Positions 54,420-63,791 of a stretch of DNA of 64,000 nucleotides are shown one piece after another (within the stretch, counting starts at the first letter, position 1; each line of letters opens with the position of its first letter). The notes beneath the pieces are model-generated. The model was given only the letters and a program-made list of their open reading frames with translations, ran no database searches and was not told where the DNA came from. A program made the translations under genes and the position numbers. The DNA comes from Acidobacteriota bacterium (lineage in GTDB: Bacteria; Acidobacteriota; Terriglobia; Terriglobales; Acidobacteriaceae): positions 1-64,000 of the forward strand of contig JABCZH010000002.1 of NCBI GenBank assembly GCA_013289795.1. The letters run 5' to 3'.

Positions 54420-55811
54420 ATGAGCTTATCTTTTTCCGAGCGATTCAACGAGATTCGCACCGGATTTGAGCGGCCGTTCTGGATCGCGAACATCAGCGAG
54501 ATCTTCGAACGGCTCTCTTACTACGGGGCTTTTGCTTCGCTGGCGCTTTATCTGCAGGAGAAGCTGAATTTTTCCACCGAGCAGACGGGGACGCTGACTG
54601 GCATATTCGGCGGGATGGTGTGGTTCCTCGCCATTTTTGGTGGGGCTATCGCTGACCGGTTGGGTTTCCGTCGCGCGCTGGCAACCGCCTATTTGATTCT
54701 GGCAGTGGCCTATTTTCTGATTGGGTCGATCGGGGCTTCGTGGCTGGCTCCGGTGCGGAATGCTGTGCCCCTGAGTTTGTTTGTCGGATTTATTCTCATT
54801 CTTCCGGCGCTGGGCATTTCGATGGTCAAGCCGTGTGTGGTGGGAACCACGGCGCGGGCTTCCAAAGCGAACGTCCGCACAATCGGCTACTCGATTTATT
54901 ACACGATGGTCAACCTTGGGGGCGCGGCCGGGCCGCTGGTGGCATCGTGGGCCCACCGCCATCTGGGCGTGGAGAAAGTGTACAAAGTCTCGGCGCTTAG
55001 CGTGTTCGCGATGTTCTTTGTAGTCTTGTTTTTCTTCCGGGAGCCGCGCAAGGCTGGAGATGCGCCTCCACCTTCGATTGCCACAGTGGCGCGGAATTTC
55101 TGTGTGGTGGTGGGCAACTACCGGTTGGTATTGCCGGTACTGTTGATCGCGCTGCTGCTGCGGATTGGGTTGTGGGTGTATCCCGGTTTCGGAGTGCCGT
55201 GGTGGATTTGGGCAGGGCTTCTGCTGCTGGTGCTTGCGGGCATCAGCAAGTTCATGTGGTTTCTCGTGTTGTTCACGGGATACTGGGTTGTCTTCTGGCA
55301 GGAGTTCATCAGTCTGCCGGGATACATTCACCGGTACGTCAGTTCCCAAGCCGACGTGGAGAAAATTCTGGCGACCGACGCGATCACGGTGATCTGCCTG
55401 ACCCTGGCCGTGAGTCTCTTGACGCGCAAGATACCGGCGTTTCAGGCAGTGATTTTAGGGACGGTAATCACGTCGCTTTCGTGGTTGATTCTGGCCTTGC
55501 GGCCTACGGAGTGGGGCGCGGTGCTCTCGCTGTTTGTGCTAGCGCTGGGCGAGATTACGCAGCAACCTCCGTACTACGACTATATTTCGCGGCTGGCTCC
55601 GCCGGGGCAGCAGGGGACGTACATGGGATTTGCATTTTTTCCAATTGGGATTGGATCGCTGATCGGGGGATGGTTTGGCGGAACGCTGATGCATCACTTT
55701 GGCGAGGTCACACATCAGCCGGAGCGCATGTGGTGGGTGGTGACGGCGGTGGGACTGGCGACCGCAGCGGCGCTGTGGATATATGACAGGGTGGTGAAGG
55801 CGGCTCAATAG
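54420..55811 (+). CDS. POT-family peptide transporter (MFS)
   Basis: The 463-residue membrane protein carries the POT signature EIFERLSYYGAFASLALYL in the first helix, an MFS DRLGFRR loop, and about 12 helices. POT proteins import di- and tripeptides with protons. ATG 54420 lies 28 bp after the DUF167 stop. It may share a transcript with the AlkD-like gene 8 bp downstream. Confidence 0.88.
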   Translation: MSLSFSERFNEIRTGFERPFWIANISEIFERLSYYGAFASLALYLQEKLNFSTEQTGTLTGIFGGMVWFLAIFGGAIADRLGFRRALATAYLILAVAYFLIGSIGASWLAPVRNAVPLSLFVGFILILPALGISMVKPCVVGTTARASKANVRTIGYSIYYTMVNLGGAAGPLVASWAHRHLGVEKVYKVSALSVFAMFFVVLFFFREPRKAGDAPPPSIATVARNFCVVVGNYRLVLPVLLIALLLRIGLWVYPGFGVPWWIWAGLLLLVLAGISKFMWFLVLFTGYWVVFWQEFISLPGYIHRYVSSQADVEKILATDAITVICLTLAVSLLTRKIPAFQAVILGTVITSLSWLILALRPTEWGAVLSLFVLALGEITQQPPYYDYISRLAPPGQQGTYMGFAFFPIGIGSLIGGWFGGTLMHHFGEVTHQPERMWWVVTAVGLATAAALWIYDRVVKAAQ

Positions 55812-55819
55812 GGGTTTCA

Positions 55820-56545
55820 ATGGGGACACGCGAGGCCAATCCTGCCAACTTTGCCGCAGGCATTCGCCGGGTGCTGAAGGATGGCGGAACGGACGAGCAT
55901 GCCGCGGGCGTGCAGTGGTTCTTCAAGGAAGAGATCAAGTCACACGGATGGTACACGGCGGATTTGCGCCGGGCTGCGGGGAAATGCCGACGGGGGATTG
56001 TCAAAGAGCGTGGACTTCCCTTCTTGCTACGAGTGGCCGATCAGCTTTTTTCTGGAAGGAATCTTGAAGAGAAAATATTCGGCGTGTTCTTGTTGGAACA
56101 TTTGACGGATGAGGTTGGGGACGGCGAGTTCAGGTTGTTTGAATCCTGGCTGCCGCGGATCAGCAGTTGGGCGGATCATGACGCGCTGGTGCATTCGCTG
56201 ATCTCGCCGATGGTCGTGGCCAAGCCGGGCCGAACGAAGAATGTTTTTCGTTGGGCGAAGTCACGTAACCGATGGCTGCGGCGAGCAGCTTGCGTGGCGT
56301 TGATACGAGGGGCGCGTCAGAAGATGTTTTTCTCGCAGATCAAGCGACTGACTGCGATGCTGCTGGCGGATCAAGATGACATGGTTCAGAAAGGTCTGGG
56401 ATGGCTGTTGCGGGAGACGGCAAAGTTTGATGCCAAGCGGACGGCGCCTTATCTGATGAGTATTCGTGAGCGAGCGCCGCGGTTGGTGTTGCGGACGGCT
56501 TGTGAGACGCTGCCGGCGGGGGCGCGGAGGCGAATCCTGGCCTGA
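55820..56545 (+). CDS. AlkD-like DNA alkylation repair protein
   Basis: The 241-residue protein is predicted all-helical, with HEAT-like repeats. It has the AlkD-family patterns VQWFFKEEIKSHGWYTADLR and WADHDALVHSLISPMV with the conserved acidic residue, and KSRNRWLRRAACVALI. Family members excise or bind alkylated bases. No partner glycosylase is nearby. The gene starts 8 bp after the POT gene stop. Confidence 0.82.
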   Translation: MGTREANPANFAAGIRRVLKDGGTDEHAAGVQWFFKEEIKSHGWYTADLRRAAGKCRRGIVKERGLPFLLRVADQLFSGRNLEEKIFGVFLLEHLTDEVGDGEFRLFESWLPRISSWADHDALVHSLISPMVVAKPGRTKNVFRWAKSRNRWLRRAACVALIRGARQKMFFSQIKRLTAMLLADQDDMVQKGLGWLLRETAKFDAKRTAPYLMSIRERAPRLVLRTACETLPAGARRRILA

Positions 56546-56638
56546 CGACGAGAATGCCTATCCCGATTTGGCACAGCGGACGATCAGACTGTGACCGACG
56601 ACCTTGTGTTGGACCTCGCCCGAACCGACAATTCCCTT

Positions 56639-56710
56639 GGGCCCGTGGTGTAACGGTAACATGGCACTCTGCCAGAGTCGCAGATGCGGGTTCGAATCCC
56701 GTCGGGTCCA
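56639..56710 (+). tRNA. tRNA-Gly(GCC)-like gene with a weak anticodon stem
   Basis: The 72 nt segment has an acceptor stem GGGCCCG with CGGGTCC, T8, a D arm GTGT-ACAT, a T arm GCGGG-TTCGAAT-CCCGT and discriminator A; CCA is not encoded. The anticodon loop CTGCCAG would give GCC, but the stem GCACT/AGTCG pairs at only three of five positions. Bacterial tRNA-Gly normally has U73, so this may be a degenerate or unusual tRNA. I have more confidence in a tRNA-like fold than in its identity. Confidence 0.65.
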
Positions 56711-57013
56711 TTCTTCCTCTGCGCGTAGGCGCGGATGGAGAAATTTATTTTGGGGAGGACAACGCAGAGATACCTCCCCAAGTAACTTGACACGAGATTT
56801 GAATATTCGGATACTGAGTGCTGGCAGAGTGCTGAAATACACTACGGTATGAGAATTGGCTCCGGCGACGGGGCCATTTCTATTTTTGACAGGGCCGTGC
56901 CCTTCTTTGCCGAGCTTCGCTCGGCGGATGTCTGAGGCCGGCTGTCCCCGCGTGGTTTAGGGTTCCTCCGATTCGCTCAAATGGCTGGTCTTGTTTAGAA
57001 TAGTGGTTTGCCC

Positions 57014-58180
57014 ATGAATCTGGCCGCCATCCAGTCTGCGCTGTGCGAACGCAATATTGACGCATGGCTTTTCTACGATCACCATCATCGCGATCCCATT
57101 GCTTACCGGGTGCTGGGTTTGCCTGCGAATCTGATGGTCACGCGTCGGTGGTACTACGTGATCCCTGCGAAGGGCGAGCCAGTCAAGCTGGTGCATAAGA
57201 TTGAATCCGGACATCTCGACACCTTGCCTGGGAAGAAATTGCAGTATGCGGCCTGGCAGGAACTGTTTGAGCAGATCAAGGGAATGCTGGCGGCGTATCG
57301 CGATGTGGCCATGCAGTATTCGCCCAACAATGTCGTCTTCTACGTTTCACTGGTGGACGCTGGAACTGTCGAAATGGTTCGGGGCCTGGGCAAGAACGTG
57401 GTCAGCTCGGGCGATCTGGTGGCGCAGTTTGAGGCGACGTGGACGGACGAGCAGATCAAGAGTCATTATGCGGCGCGAGATGCGGTGGATGCCATCACGG
57501 CCGAGGCATTCAAGGAGATCGGACGGCGGGTGCGGAATGGCGGCGCCAATGAGTATCAGATTCAGCAGTGGTTCATGGAAGCGTTCGGCCGGGAGAACCT
57601 GGTGACGGATGATCCCCCGATTGTGGGGGTAAACGCGAACAGCGGGAACCCGCACTATGAGCCCCATGCCAAGGGTTCGGCGGCGATTCGCGAAGGGGAT
57701 TTCGTTCTGCTCGACGTCTGGGCGAAGAAAAATACGCCGGGAGCCGTTTACTACGACATCACGTGGACGGGGTTCGTGGGTAAAGCGCCGTCCGACCGCA
57801 TGCGGGAAGTCTTCACGGTGGTGAGTGCCGCGCGGGACGCGGGCGTGAAAACCGTGCAGGATGCGATTGCCTCGGGCCGCGCGATTGCGGGGTGGGAAGT
57901 GGATCGGGCGACGCGGGAGCACATTCGGAAAGCTGGGTTCGGGGATTATTTCATCCATCGCACGGGACATTCGATTGGGACGGATGTGCACGCCAATGGC
58001 GCGAATATGGATGATCTGGAAACCCACGACGAGCGGCGCATCCTACCCAATTCATGCTTTTCGATTGAACCCGGCGTCTATCTGCCAGAGTTTGGCGTGC
58101 GCAGCGAAGTGAATGTTCTGGTGCGACCCAAAGCGGCGGAAGTGACGGGTAAAATCCAACGTGAGATTGTGCTGATCTGA
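57014..58180 (+). CDS. M24-family metallopeptidase (Xaa-Pro aminopeptidase-like)
   Basis: The product from ATG 57014 is about 388 residues. After an N-terminal creatinase-like domain (about 1-150), the pita-bread domain carries the metal ligands: an Asp in LLDVWAKK, the DITWTG Asp, GHSIG His, SIEPGVY Glu and SEVNV Glu. It should remove an N-terminal residue preceding proline from peptides in the cytosol. The 56711-57013 gap upstream holds no other feature. A small membrane-protein gene starts directly after the stop. Confidence 0.9.
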   Translation: MNLAAIQSALCERNIDAWLFYDHHHRDPIAYRVLGLPANLMVTRRWYYVIPAKGEPVKLVHKIESGHLDTLPGKKLQYAAWQELFEQIKGMLAAYRDVAMQYSPNNVVFYVSLVDAGTVEMVRGLGKNVVSSGDLVAQFEATWTDEQIKSHYAARDAVDAITAEAFKEIGRRVRNGGANEYQIQQWFMEAFGRENLVTDDPPIVGVNANSGNPHYEPHAKGSAAIREGDFVLLDVWAKKNTPGAVYYDITWTGFVGKAPSDRMREVFTVVSAARDAGVKTVQDAIASGRAIAGWEVDRATREHIRKAGFGDYFIHRTGHSIGTDVHANGANMDDLETHDERRILPNSCFSIEPGVYLPEFGVRSEVNVLVRPKAAEVTGKIQREIVLI

Positions 58181-58615
58181 ATGGCAAATTCCTCAAGCGG
58201 CAAGAAATCTTCAGAAGCAATCGACAGTAAGGCAGCGGCACCGCCGCTGACTACCATGGCAGTGCTGGCTCCGGCGGTGGGATGGCTGATCCCTGGAGCT
58301 GGACATTTGATACAGCGGCGCTGGCTTCGGGGCGGGCTGCTGCTGGGGTCGATTGCGACCATGTTTGTGCTCGGCCTGCTGATGCAAGGGCACGTTTATC
58401 AGCCTAATGGCGGGGACATCCTCGACATGCTCGGATTTGTGGGCGACGTCGGCGCCGGGGGTTTGTACATTCTGACCCAGGTTATGAACTGGGGACAGGG
58501 CGCCATCTCGCACGCCACGGCGGATTACGGGACCAAGTATCTGATTGTGGCTGGGCTGCTGAATTTCATTAGCGCGGCGGACGCTTATCACATTGCGGTG
58601 GGGAAAAAACCATGA
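58181..58615 (+). CDS. Small conserved membrane protein
   Basis: The 144-residue product has a polar N-terminus and three or four hydrophobic helices (MAVLAPAVGWLIPGAGHLIQ, RGGLLLGSIATMFVLGLLMQ, YLIVAGLLNFISAADAYHIA). It starts one base after the M24 stop and overlaps the next gene by 4 bp, so all three are translationally linked. I recall a DUF with this look in acidobacteria (possibly DUF6677) but cannot confirm it. Function unknown. Confidence 0.75.
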   Translation: MANSSSGKKSSEAIDSKAAAPPLTTMAVLAPAVGWLIPGAGHLIQRRWLRGGLLLGSIATMFVLGLLMQGHVYQPNGGDILDMLGFVGDVGAGGLYILTQVMNWGQGAISHATADYGTKYLIVAGLLNFISAADAYHIAVGKKP

Positions 58616-58794
58616 CCCTCGCCCTCTCACACTTCAGCGCCGCGGTGCTGTTTGCCGTATTCGCCTCGATCGTGTTTGGCATCACCCAGCGCAGCACTTC
58701 GCGGGAGCAGATTCGCTACGGGTTGTATTGCTTTGCCATGTTTGTGGGCGGAGTATTCGTGGCGGGTTGGGTGATGTGGTTCTTGAGGAGATAG
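58612..58794 (+). CDS. 60-residue membrane protein
   Basis: The ATG overlaps the preceding stop (ATGA). The peptide has two hydrophobic helices (SAAVLFAVFASIVFGIT and CFAMFVGGVFVAGWVMWFL) around a short polar loop with RSTSREQ. The tight coupling to the upstream membrane protein suggests a small complex. No known family recognised. Confidence 0.7.
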   Translation: MTLALSHFSAAVLFAVFASIVFGITQRSTSREQIRYGLYCFAMFVGGVFVAGWVMWFLRR

Positions 58795-58904
58795 CTTTTA
58801 GAGTCCAAAGTGTAACCACAGAGGACGCAGAGATTCACAGAGGAAATCCCGCCTCAGGCTATTGGTTTTTTGCTTTTGGCCAAATGCTAAGAGCTAAGAG
58901 CTTC

Positions 58905-59879
58905 TTACCCCTCCCAGACGAAAGCGTCGAACACTCGCTTAGTGTCAAAACCCAGGCGGAGATAGAGATCGACGGCGCGGGCGTTGGCTTCGGTGACGGT
59001 CAGCGACAACAGCGAGAACTTTCTCTGACGAAGGTTGTTGGTGCTGCACTCCAGTAGAGCCTCTCCAATCCCTTTCGAACGGCATTCCGGCAAGACACAA
59101 ACCTGGGTCACGTGGCCTACATCCTGACGGACGCGCGAACACAGGATCAATCCCAACAGAGTTCGCGTCTTGGGGTGCAGAGCCACGAATGAAGACTCGG
59201 GATCAAAAGCGCCGCAACCGGGAAAGCGAACAATATTGTTCAGGAAACGGAGAGAACCGCTGAGGGTGCGGTATTGGTCGTTGATCTCGGAGTCGACGTG
59301 GCCGCGATAGGCGGAAGTAATAACGGCGGCGGCGGGCTGGTAGTCCTGCTCGGACCAGCGGCGAATTTCAATGTCGGTACGCGATGGCGTCGCCGGTTTG
59401 GCTGAGTTCTCCAGCGGCAGCACCATGAAGAGGCGCGCGTGGCGATGGAAACCCTGGTCAACGAAGGGCTGGGCGACGACTCCGGTCTCATGGGCGAGGA
59501 GCTGGGCCTCCACGCGGTTGATGCCGGGCGATTGTTGCAAGGTCTCGATCACATGCACCAGCAGCCGGGTTTCGACGGCATGGGGATCGGGCAAACGGCC
59601 GCCGTTGGCCACAAACAAATCACCGATCACACCTTTGCTGCCCTCATAGACGAAGAAGGCATAACCGAAAATGAGGCCACGATCCACGGCGGCGTAGCCG
59701 GGCAGAATCTTGGCGTCCACGTAGCGGAGAATCATGGCGGCGGAACCGGAATAGTCCCAGGAGAGCGAGCGTTCCCACAACTGGGTCTCGTCGTCGAGCA
59801 GAGGACGTAAGTCAACCGCGGAGAAATGCCTGAGATCGAGAATCTCCACCCGGGCTCCTGAAGGGCTGCGGACCAGCAA
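58905..59879 (-). CDS. GNAT-family N-acetyltransferase (two GNAT-like halves)
   Basis: The 324-residue protein appears to have an N-terminal GNAT-like half (about 10-165, VIGDLFVANGGRL) and a canonical C-terminal GNAT half (about 175-320) with the acetyl-CoA loop QVCVLPECRSKGIGEALLEC, then LTVTEANARAVDLYLRLGF. It should acetylate an unknown amine substrate with acetyl-CoA. It lies 93 bp downstream of the GT39 gene on the same strand. The tandem-GNAT reading of the N-terminal half is tentative. Confidence 0.83.
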   Translation of the reverse strand: MLVRSPSGARVEILDLRHFSAVDLRPLLDDETQLWERSLSWDYSGSAAMILRYVDAKILPGYAAVDRGLIFGYAFFVYEGSKGVIGDLFVANGGRLPDPHAVETRLLVHVIETLQQSPGINRVEAQLLAHETGVVAQPFVDQGFHRHARLFMVLPLENSAKPATPSRTDIEIRRWSEQDYQPAAAVITSAYRGHVDSEINDQYRTLSGSLRFLNNIVRFPGCGAFDPESSFVALHPKTRTLLGLILCSRVRQDVGHVTQVCVLPECRSKGIGEALLECSTNNLRQRKFSLLSLTVTEANARAVDLYLRLGFDTKRVFDAFVWEG

Positions 59880-59972
59880 TAGTTCTGATCGCGAACCGAG
59901 TTTAGATGTTTGGCAGGGCGAGAGGCAAACGAAAGGAACAAAGTGAATACACAGAGCGAAAATGAGTGCTGG

Positions 59973-61613
59973 TCAGGGCGCTGCGGTTTGGGCGGAAATC
60001 CAGTAGTAGTCGAGGCGTTGGAGCCCAAGACTGCCTAAATACAGAACGCGGCGCCCGGCGAGTTGTTTGATTAGATCTTCGTGCGATGCGGCGGGAATAA
60101 CGACGATGTGCTCTGCGGGCGGAACCTGTCCGGCTTCGTAGCGATTGATTGGCTGATTGCGGTAAAAGGCCAGGCCGAATTCGGTTTCACGGCGCACGTG
60201 GAAGACAGCCAGGGGTAATGGCTTGGATGCGAGCTTGCCCAGTTCGATCGCCAGGGGACGAGCGGAAAGAGTGCTGTCGAGTGCGGGCGCGTAGAGACGT
60301 AAGACGGCTGCGACCGCCAGCACCACGGGGATGAGAGTGACGAAGCGCAGCATGCGAAGCCCGGTCGGCAGGCGCAGGGTGAGGGCGATGCCGAGCGCCA
60401 GTGCGGCGGCGAAAATCAGGGCGATTAACGCCGGGGTGGTCCAAGTGATGTGATTTAAGAGCAGGATTTCTCCCAGGAGGAACGCGGGGACGACGACGCT
60501 CGCGGCGACGAGAGCGTGCAGAATGATCGCGACGGAACCCGGCTGGCGGTCAGCGGCTACGTGGCGGCGCACGTACTCTGCCAGCAGCAGAGTGCCGGCG
60601 GGCAGAGCGGGAAGGACATAGCCGGGAAGCTTCGATTGGGAGATGGAGAAAAAGACAATTGGGACGAGAAGCCAGATCAACAGGAAGATGTTCAGCGCGT
60701 CCGCCTGGGCATTCTCTGACTTCAACATGGTCTTGCGTTCAGACCACCAGGAGCGACGGGTTTCAGCGATGGCGGCGACGGCGTAGACCGTCCAGGGAAG
60801 CAGCGCGAGCAGAACCACGGGAAAGTAATACCAGAAGGGCTGGCGGTGATGGTAGAGGTTGCTGCTGAAGCGCTCGAGGTTATGTTGCAGGATGAAAGCA
60901 TGAAAGAAGTCAGGGTTGCGGAGCTGTACGGCGATGTACCAGGGCAGCGCGATCAGGCAGAAGATCAGGATCCCGGGAACTGAAAAGGTGCGGCGAAGTA
61001 TTCCGTAGTCGCGCCTGGCGATGGCGAAGATGCCGATGACTACGGCACCCAGGAAAGGCGCTACGGGGCCTTTGGCGAGCATGCCCAAGGCCAGGAAGGC
61101 ATACGCAAGCCACAAGTAACGTTGTCCTCTGCCTTCGTGCCACGAGTACCAGGCCAGCAAAGCAACCGTGAATGAGGCAGCGAGAGCCATGTCCATGGAA
61201 GCGGCGCGGGCGAAGCCGATGATTCCGGCGGCGGAGGTGGTCATGAGTGCGGCATCGAGTTGGGCGCCGGGACGAAATCGCCGGAAGAAAAGATAGATGG
61301 CGATCACCATCAGGGTGGCGTCGACGGGCGAGGGCAAACGCGCGGCCCAGTCACTCACTCCGAACAGGCGGTAGGCGAGCATGGCTTGCCAGTAATACAA
61401 CGGAGGCTTTTCCAGCCAGGGCTGGCCGCCGAGGGTGGGAGTGATCCAGTCGCGGCGGGCGAGCATTTCGCGCGCGACCTGAGCGTAACGGGGTTCGTCG
61501 GCGCCGAGGAGGCCGAAATAGGCGAGTCCGTAGAAAAACAGGAATCCGCAGAAGCCGGCTAGAAGAAACCACTCCGTGCGAGCGCGCTGGTTCACGCAGA
61601 AAACCTCGGCCAC
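59973..61613 (-). CDS. GT39-family glycosyltransferase (ArnT/PMT-like)
   Basis: The 546-residue membrane protein has about 10-12 hydrophobic helices and the GT39 signature GADEPRYAQVAREMLARRDW with acidic catalytic residues, followed by GQPWLEKPPLYYW. Such enzymes move sugars from polyprenyl phosphate donors to lipid A, lipids or proteins on the outer side of the inner membrane. No polymyxin-resistance operon accompanies it, so the acceptor is unknown. Confidence 0.88.
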   Translation of the reverse strand: MAEVFCVNQRARTEWFLLAGFCGFLFFYGLAYFGLLGADEPRYAQVAREMLARRDWITPTLGGQPWLEKPPLYYWQAMLAYRLFGVSDWAARLPSPVDATLMVIAIYLFFRRFRPGAQLDAALMTTSAAGIIGFARAASMDMALAASFTVALLAWYSWHEGRGQRYLWLAYAFLALGMLAKGPVAPFLGAVVIGIFAIARRDYGILRRTFSVPGILIFCLIALPWYIAVQLRNPDFFHAFILQHNLERFSSNLYHHRQPFWYYFPVVLLALLPWTVYAVAAIAETRRSWWSERKTMLKSENAQADALNIFLLIWLLVPIVFFSISQSKLPGYVLPALPAGTLLLAEYVRRHVAADRQPGSVAIILHALVAASVVVPAFLLGEILLLNHITWTTPALIALIFAAALALGIALTLRLPTGLRMLRFVTLIPVVLAVAAVLRLYAPALDSTLSARPLAIELGKLASKPLPLAVFHVRRETEFGLAFYRNQPINRYEAGQVPPAEHIVVIPAASHEDLIKQLAGRRVLYLGSLGLQRLDYYWISAQTAAP

Positions 61614-61654
61614 GGATTTTCACGGATGCACACGGATAAACCTCTTTTTTCTTT

Positions 61655-61903
61655 TCAGGTTCGATTTGCCGGTTTCAGCAGCGCGTGGGCGCTGACCAGC
61701 GCCCAAGTGACTTCGAGCACCACAAATCCGACTTGAAAGGGATGAAAGGCGATGTAGGCAAGGATGGCGGAGCCGATGGTGTTCAGAATGTTGTAAGCGG
61801 CTTTGCGCGAATCCATCGATCCCCGTTGGTGGCCGACGTAAGCCACCAGAATGAGCAGCGCTCCGGCAAAGGAAGCGGCTTGCCGCGCCAGTGAAATGTC
61901 CAT
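61655..61903 (-). CDS. Small membrane protein (CBU_0592-like)
   Basis: The 82-residue product has three likely helices (ASFAGALLILVAYVGHQRG, YNILNTIGSAILAYIAF, QVGFVVLEVTWALVSAHALL). It resembles the CBU_0592-like domain family of bacterial membrane proteins of unknown function. It starts 6 bp after the NrnA stop, so it is likely the last gene of the DUF503-rbfA-nrnA unit. Confidence 0.72.
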   Translation of the reverse strand: MDISLARQAASFAGALLILVAYVGHQRGSMDSRKAAYNILNTIGSAILAYIAFHPFQVGFVVLEVTWALVSAHALLKPANRT

Positions 61904-61909
61904 GGCCCA

Positions 61910-62857
61910 CTATTGTACGGAAGGATCGGCGCGCAGTTGCGCGACGATGCGATCCACGGCAGCCGAAAGCGGCCCGTCGAGCGAGCAACCGCTGGCACAT
62001 TTGTGGCCGCCGCCACCGAATGCCTGCGCCACTGCGGCCACGTTGAGCTGGCCCTTGCTTCGCAGGCTGGCACGGAAGCGGCCATCGGGCAACTCGCGAA
62101 AAAACGCCGCGACCTCGACATCGTGGATGGAGAGTGCGTAGTTGACCAGGCCTTCGCAATCTTCTTCACGGGCGCCGACGGCATCCATCTGTTGCTGGGT
62201 GACGGAGATCCAAGCGAGAGGGCCATCGCGGTGGAGGTTCGACAGGGCCGAGCCGAGCAAACGCATTTTCGCGGTGGAATGGGCGAAATAAACATTGCGC
62301 GCGCAGTGCGCGGGATCGGCCCCGGCCAGCACCAACTCCCGGGCCAGGGCAAAGGTGCGCTCGCTGGTGCCCTCGAACATGAACGAACCGGTGTCCGTTA
62401 GCACGGCGGTGTAGAGGCAGGTGGCAATTTCGGGAGAAATCTTCACCCCAGCCTCACGGGCCAGCAGGTAAACCATTTCGGCGGTGGCGACGGCCTGGGG
62501 ATCGATCCAATTCACATGGGCGAAGGGACGGCCGCTGAGGTGATGGTCGATGCTGATTAAGAAATGATTCTCCAGGCCAGCCAGCCGGGTGCGCTGGATG
62601 CTGTCACATTCCAGAATGATGGCGGCTTCATAGCTGCCATTGACGCGGTCAGCGTGGACTACGGCGTCGGCGAAGGGCAGGGGTTGATAGATGCGAGGAA
62701 CACCGTCGCGCAGGACAACCTCGGCGTGTTTGCCCATGAGGCGCAGAATCTGTGCGCAGGCGAGAGCGGAGCCCACGGCGTCGCCGTCGGGACGGGCGTG
62801 CGACGTCAGCAGGAAGCGACTGCGTAGATCGATATGTTTGAGTACTTCGTCCAACAT
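61910..62857 (-). CDS. nrnA: DHH/DHHA1 nanoRNase/pAp phosphatase (NrnA-like)
   Basis: The 315-residue protein has the DHH metal motifs TSHARPDGDAVGSALA, IILECDSI and ISIDHHLSG, and the C-terminal DHHA1 loop GGGGHKCASG. NrnA degrades very short RNAs (2-5 nt) and dephosphorylates pAp. It is 5 bp downstream of rbfA, an order common in many bacteria. Confidence 0.95.
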   Translation of the reverse strand: MLDEVLKHIDLRSRFLLTSHARPDGDAVGSALACAQILRLMGKHAEVVLRDGVPRIYQPLPFADAVVHADRVNGSYEAAIILECDSIQRTRLAGLENHFLISIDHHLSGRPFAHVNWIDPQAVATAEMVYLLAREAGVKISPEIATCLYTAVLTDTGSFMFEGTSERTFALARELVLAGADPAHCARNVYFAHSTAKMRLLGSALSNLHRDGPLAWISVTQQQMDAVGAREEDCEGLVNYALSIHDVEVAAFFRELPDGRFRASLRSKGQLNVAAVAQAFGGGGHKCASGCSLDGPLSAAVDRIVAQLRADPSVQ

Positions 62858-62862
62858 TTGGG

Positions 62863-63228
62863 CTAACTTTTCTTTCTCTTTTTATTGCGGTTCAGCAATT
62901 CATCGATTCTGGCGCCAAATTGATGCGAGCGGTCGAGTTGAAAATGCAGCTCGGGAGGACGGCGCAGGTGCAAGTTCTCCGCCACCTCGCGGCGGATGAA
63001 TCCGACGGCCGCAGTCAAGCCTTGCAGCGAGCGTTCGGCTTCTTCGTCGTCCCCGTCGAGCGTAACGAAAACTCGCGCCGATCGTGAATCCTGGGCCAGC
63101 ACCACGCTGGTGACGCTGACCAGACCGATGCGGGGGTCGCCAAGCTCGCCTTCGACGATGGTTTCGATCTCCTCGCGCAAGGCTTCTCCGAGCCGTTCCC
63201 GATGATATTTGCGCGCGCGCTGCTCCAC
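62863..63228 (-). CDS. rbfA: Ribosome-binding factor A
   Basis: The 121-residue product, starting at GTG 63228, matches RbfA: YHRERLGEALREEIETIVEG, the KH-like core ARVFVTLDGDDEEAERSL, and LHLRRPPELHFQLDRSHQFG. It assists 30S maturation and 16S 5'-end processing. The next gene downstream is nrnA. Upstream is DUF503, separated by 256 bp of repeat DNA. Confidence 0.95.
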   Translation of the reverse strand: MEQRARKYHRERLGEALREEIETIVEGELGDPRIGLVSVTSVVLAQDSRSARVFVTLDGDDEEAERSLQGLTAAVGFIRREVAENLHLRRPPELHFQLDRSHQFGARIDELLNRNKKRKKS

Positions 63229-63484
63229 GGTTTTCCCTCGGAGTAAAACGGATGAGAATATCAGAAAATGGGGGTTGCGTGTGGGCCGGGAGGGCGTTGG
63301 GAGGTACGAAGGTTATGGCGGGGCGGACCTCAACGGCCACAACCGCCACTCGGAATAAGCCTGTATCGGAGCGGTAAACCGCTGCGCCACCCAAAATCGG
63401 TGGTGCACGCAGAAAATGCATAGGTCCTTCGTTGGGACTCGCCCGCTTCGCGAGCGACTCCGCGTCCTCAGGATGACAAAGGTG
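63229..63484. repeat. Repeat-rich gap between DUF503 and rbfA
   Basis: It contains GCGGT-AAA-CCGC and CCACC-CAAAATC-GGTGG stems and a block CTTCGTTGGGACTCGCCC ending in GAGCGACTCCGCGTCCTCAG, then GATGACA, related to the right end of the repeats at 40721 and 44812. The repeat interrupts what is normally a tight rbfA neighbourhood. Confidence 0.55.
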
Positions 63485-63772
63485 TTACAGGTATTCGACG
63501 AAGGAGTCGGCGACCTCGGCTCCGGCGTTGTTGGTGATCCGGTTGGCCTGGCGTTCGACGTTTTTCATCAAGCCGTCGAGATAGTCGCGTGAGTCGGATA
63601 TGGCGACTACGCCGACGGTGGCGCGGTTCCACAGGCCGCTGGCATCCAGTTCGGCGACGGAGACGTTGAAACTGGCGCGCAGGCGGTCTTTCAGACTGCG
63701 CAGGACACGGCGTTTGTCCTTGAGAGACTGGGCGGCCTCGATGTGGAGCTCGAGGGTGAGTAGGGCGATCAT
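63485..63772 (-). CDS. DUF503 (YlxP-like) protein
   Basis: The 95-residue product starts MIALLTLELHIEAAQSLKDK and continues with RRVLRSLKDRLRASFNVSVAEL, the characteristic YlxP/DUF503 pattern. It is normally found between infB and rbfA. Here infB is absent from the window, and an antitoxin gene diverges directly upstream. Function unknown. Confidence 0.92.
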   Translation of the reverse strand: MIALLTLELHIEAAQSLKDKRRVLRSLKDRLRASFNVSVAELDASGLWNRATVGVVAISDSRDYLDGLMKNVERQANRITNNAGAEVADSFVEYL

Positions 63773-63791
63773 TGGATTGTCCGATCAAAAG

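Noticed and set aside
53419-54420. 333-codon minus-strand frame over the PLPHP and DUF167 genes
   Set aside because: Covers two conserved genes in antisense and has no signature.
54426-55349. Hydrophilic minus-strand frame opposite the POT transporter
   Set aside because: Gln/Arg-rich composition characteristic of the complement of membrane-protein codons.
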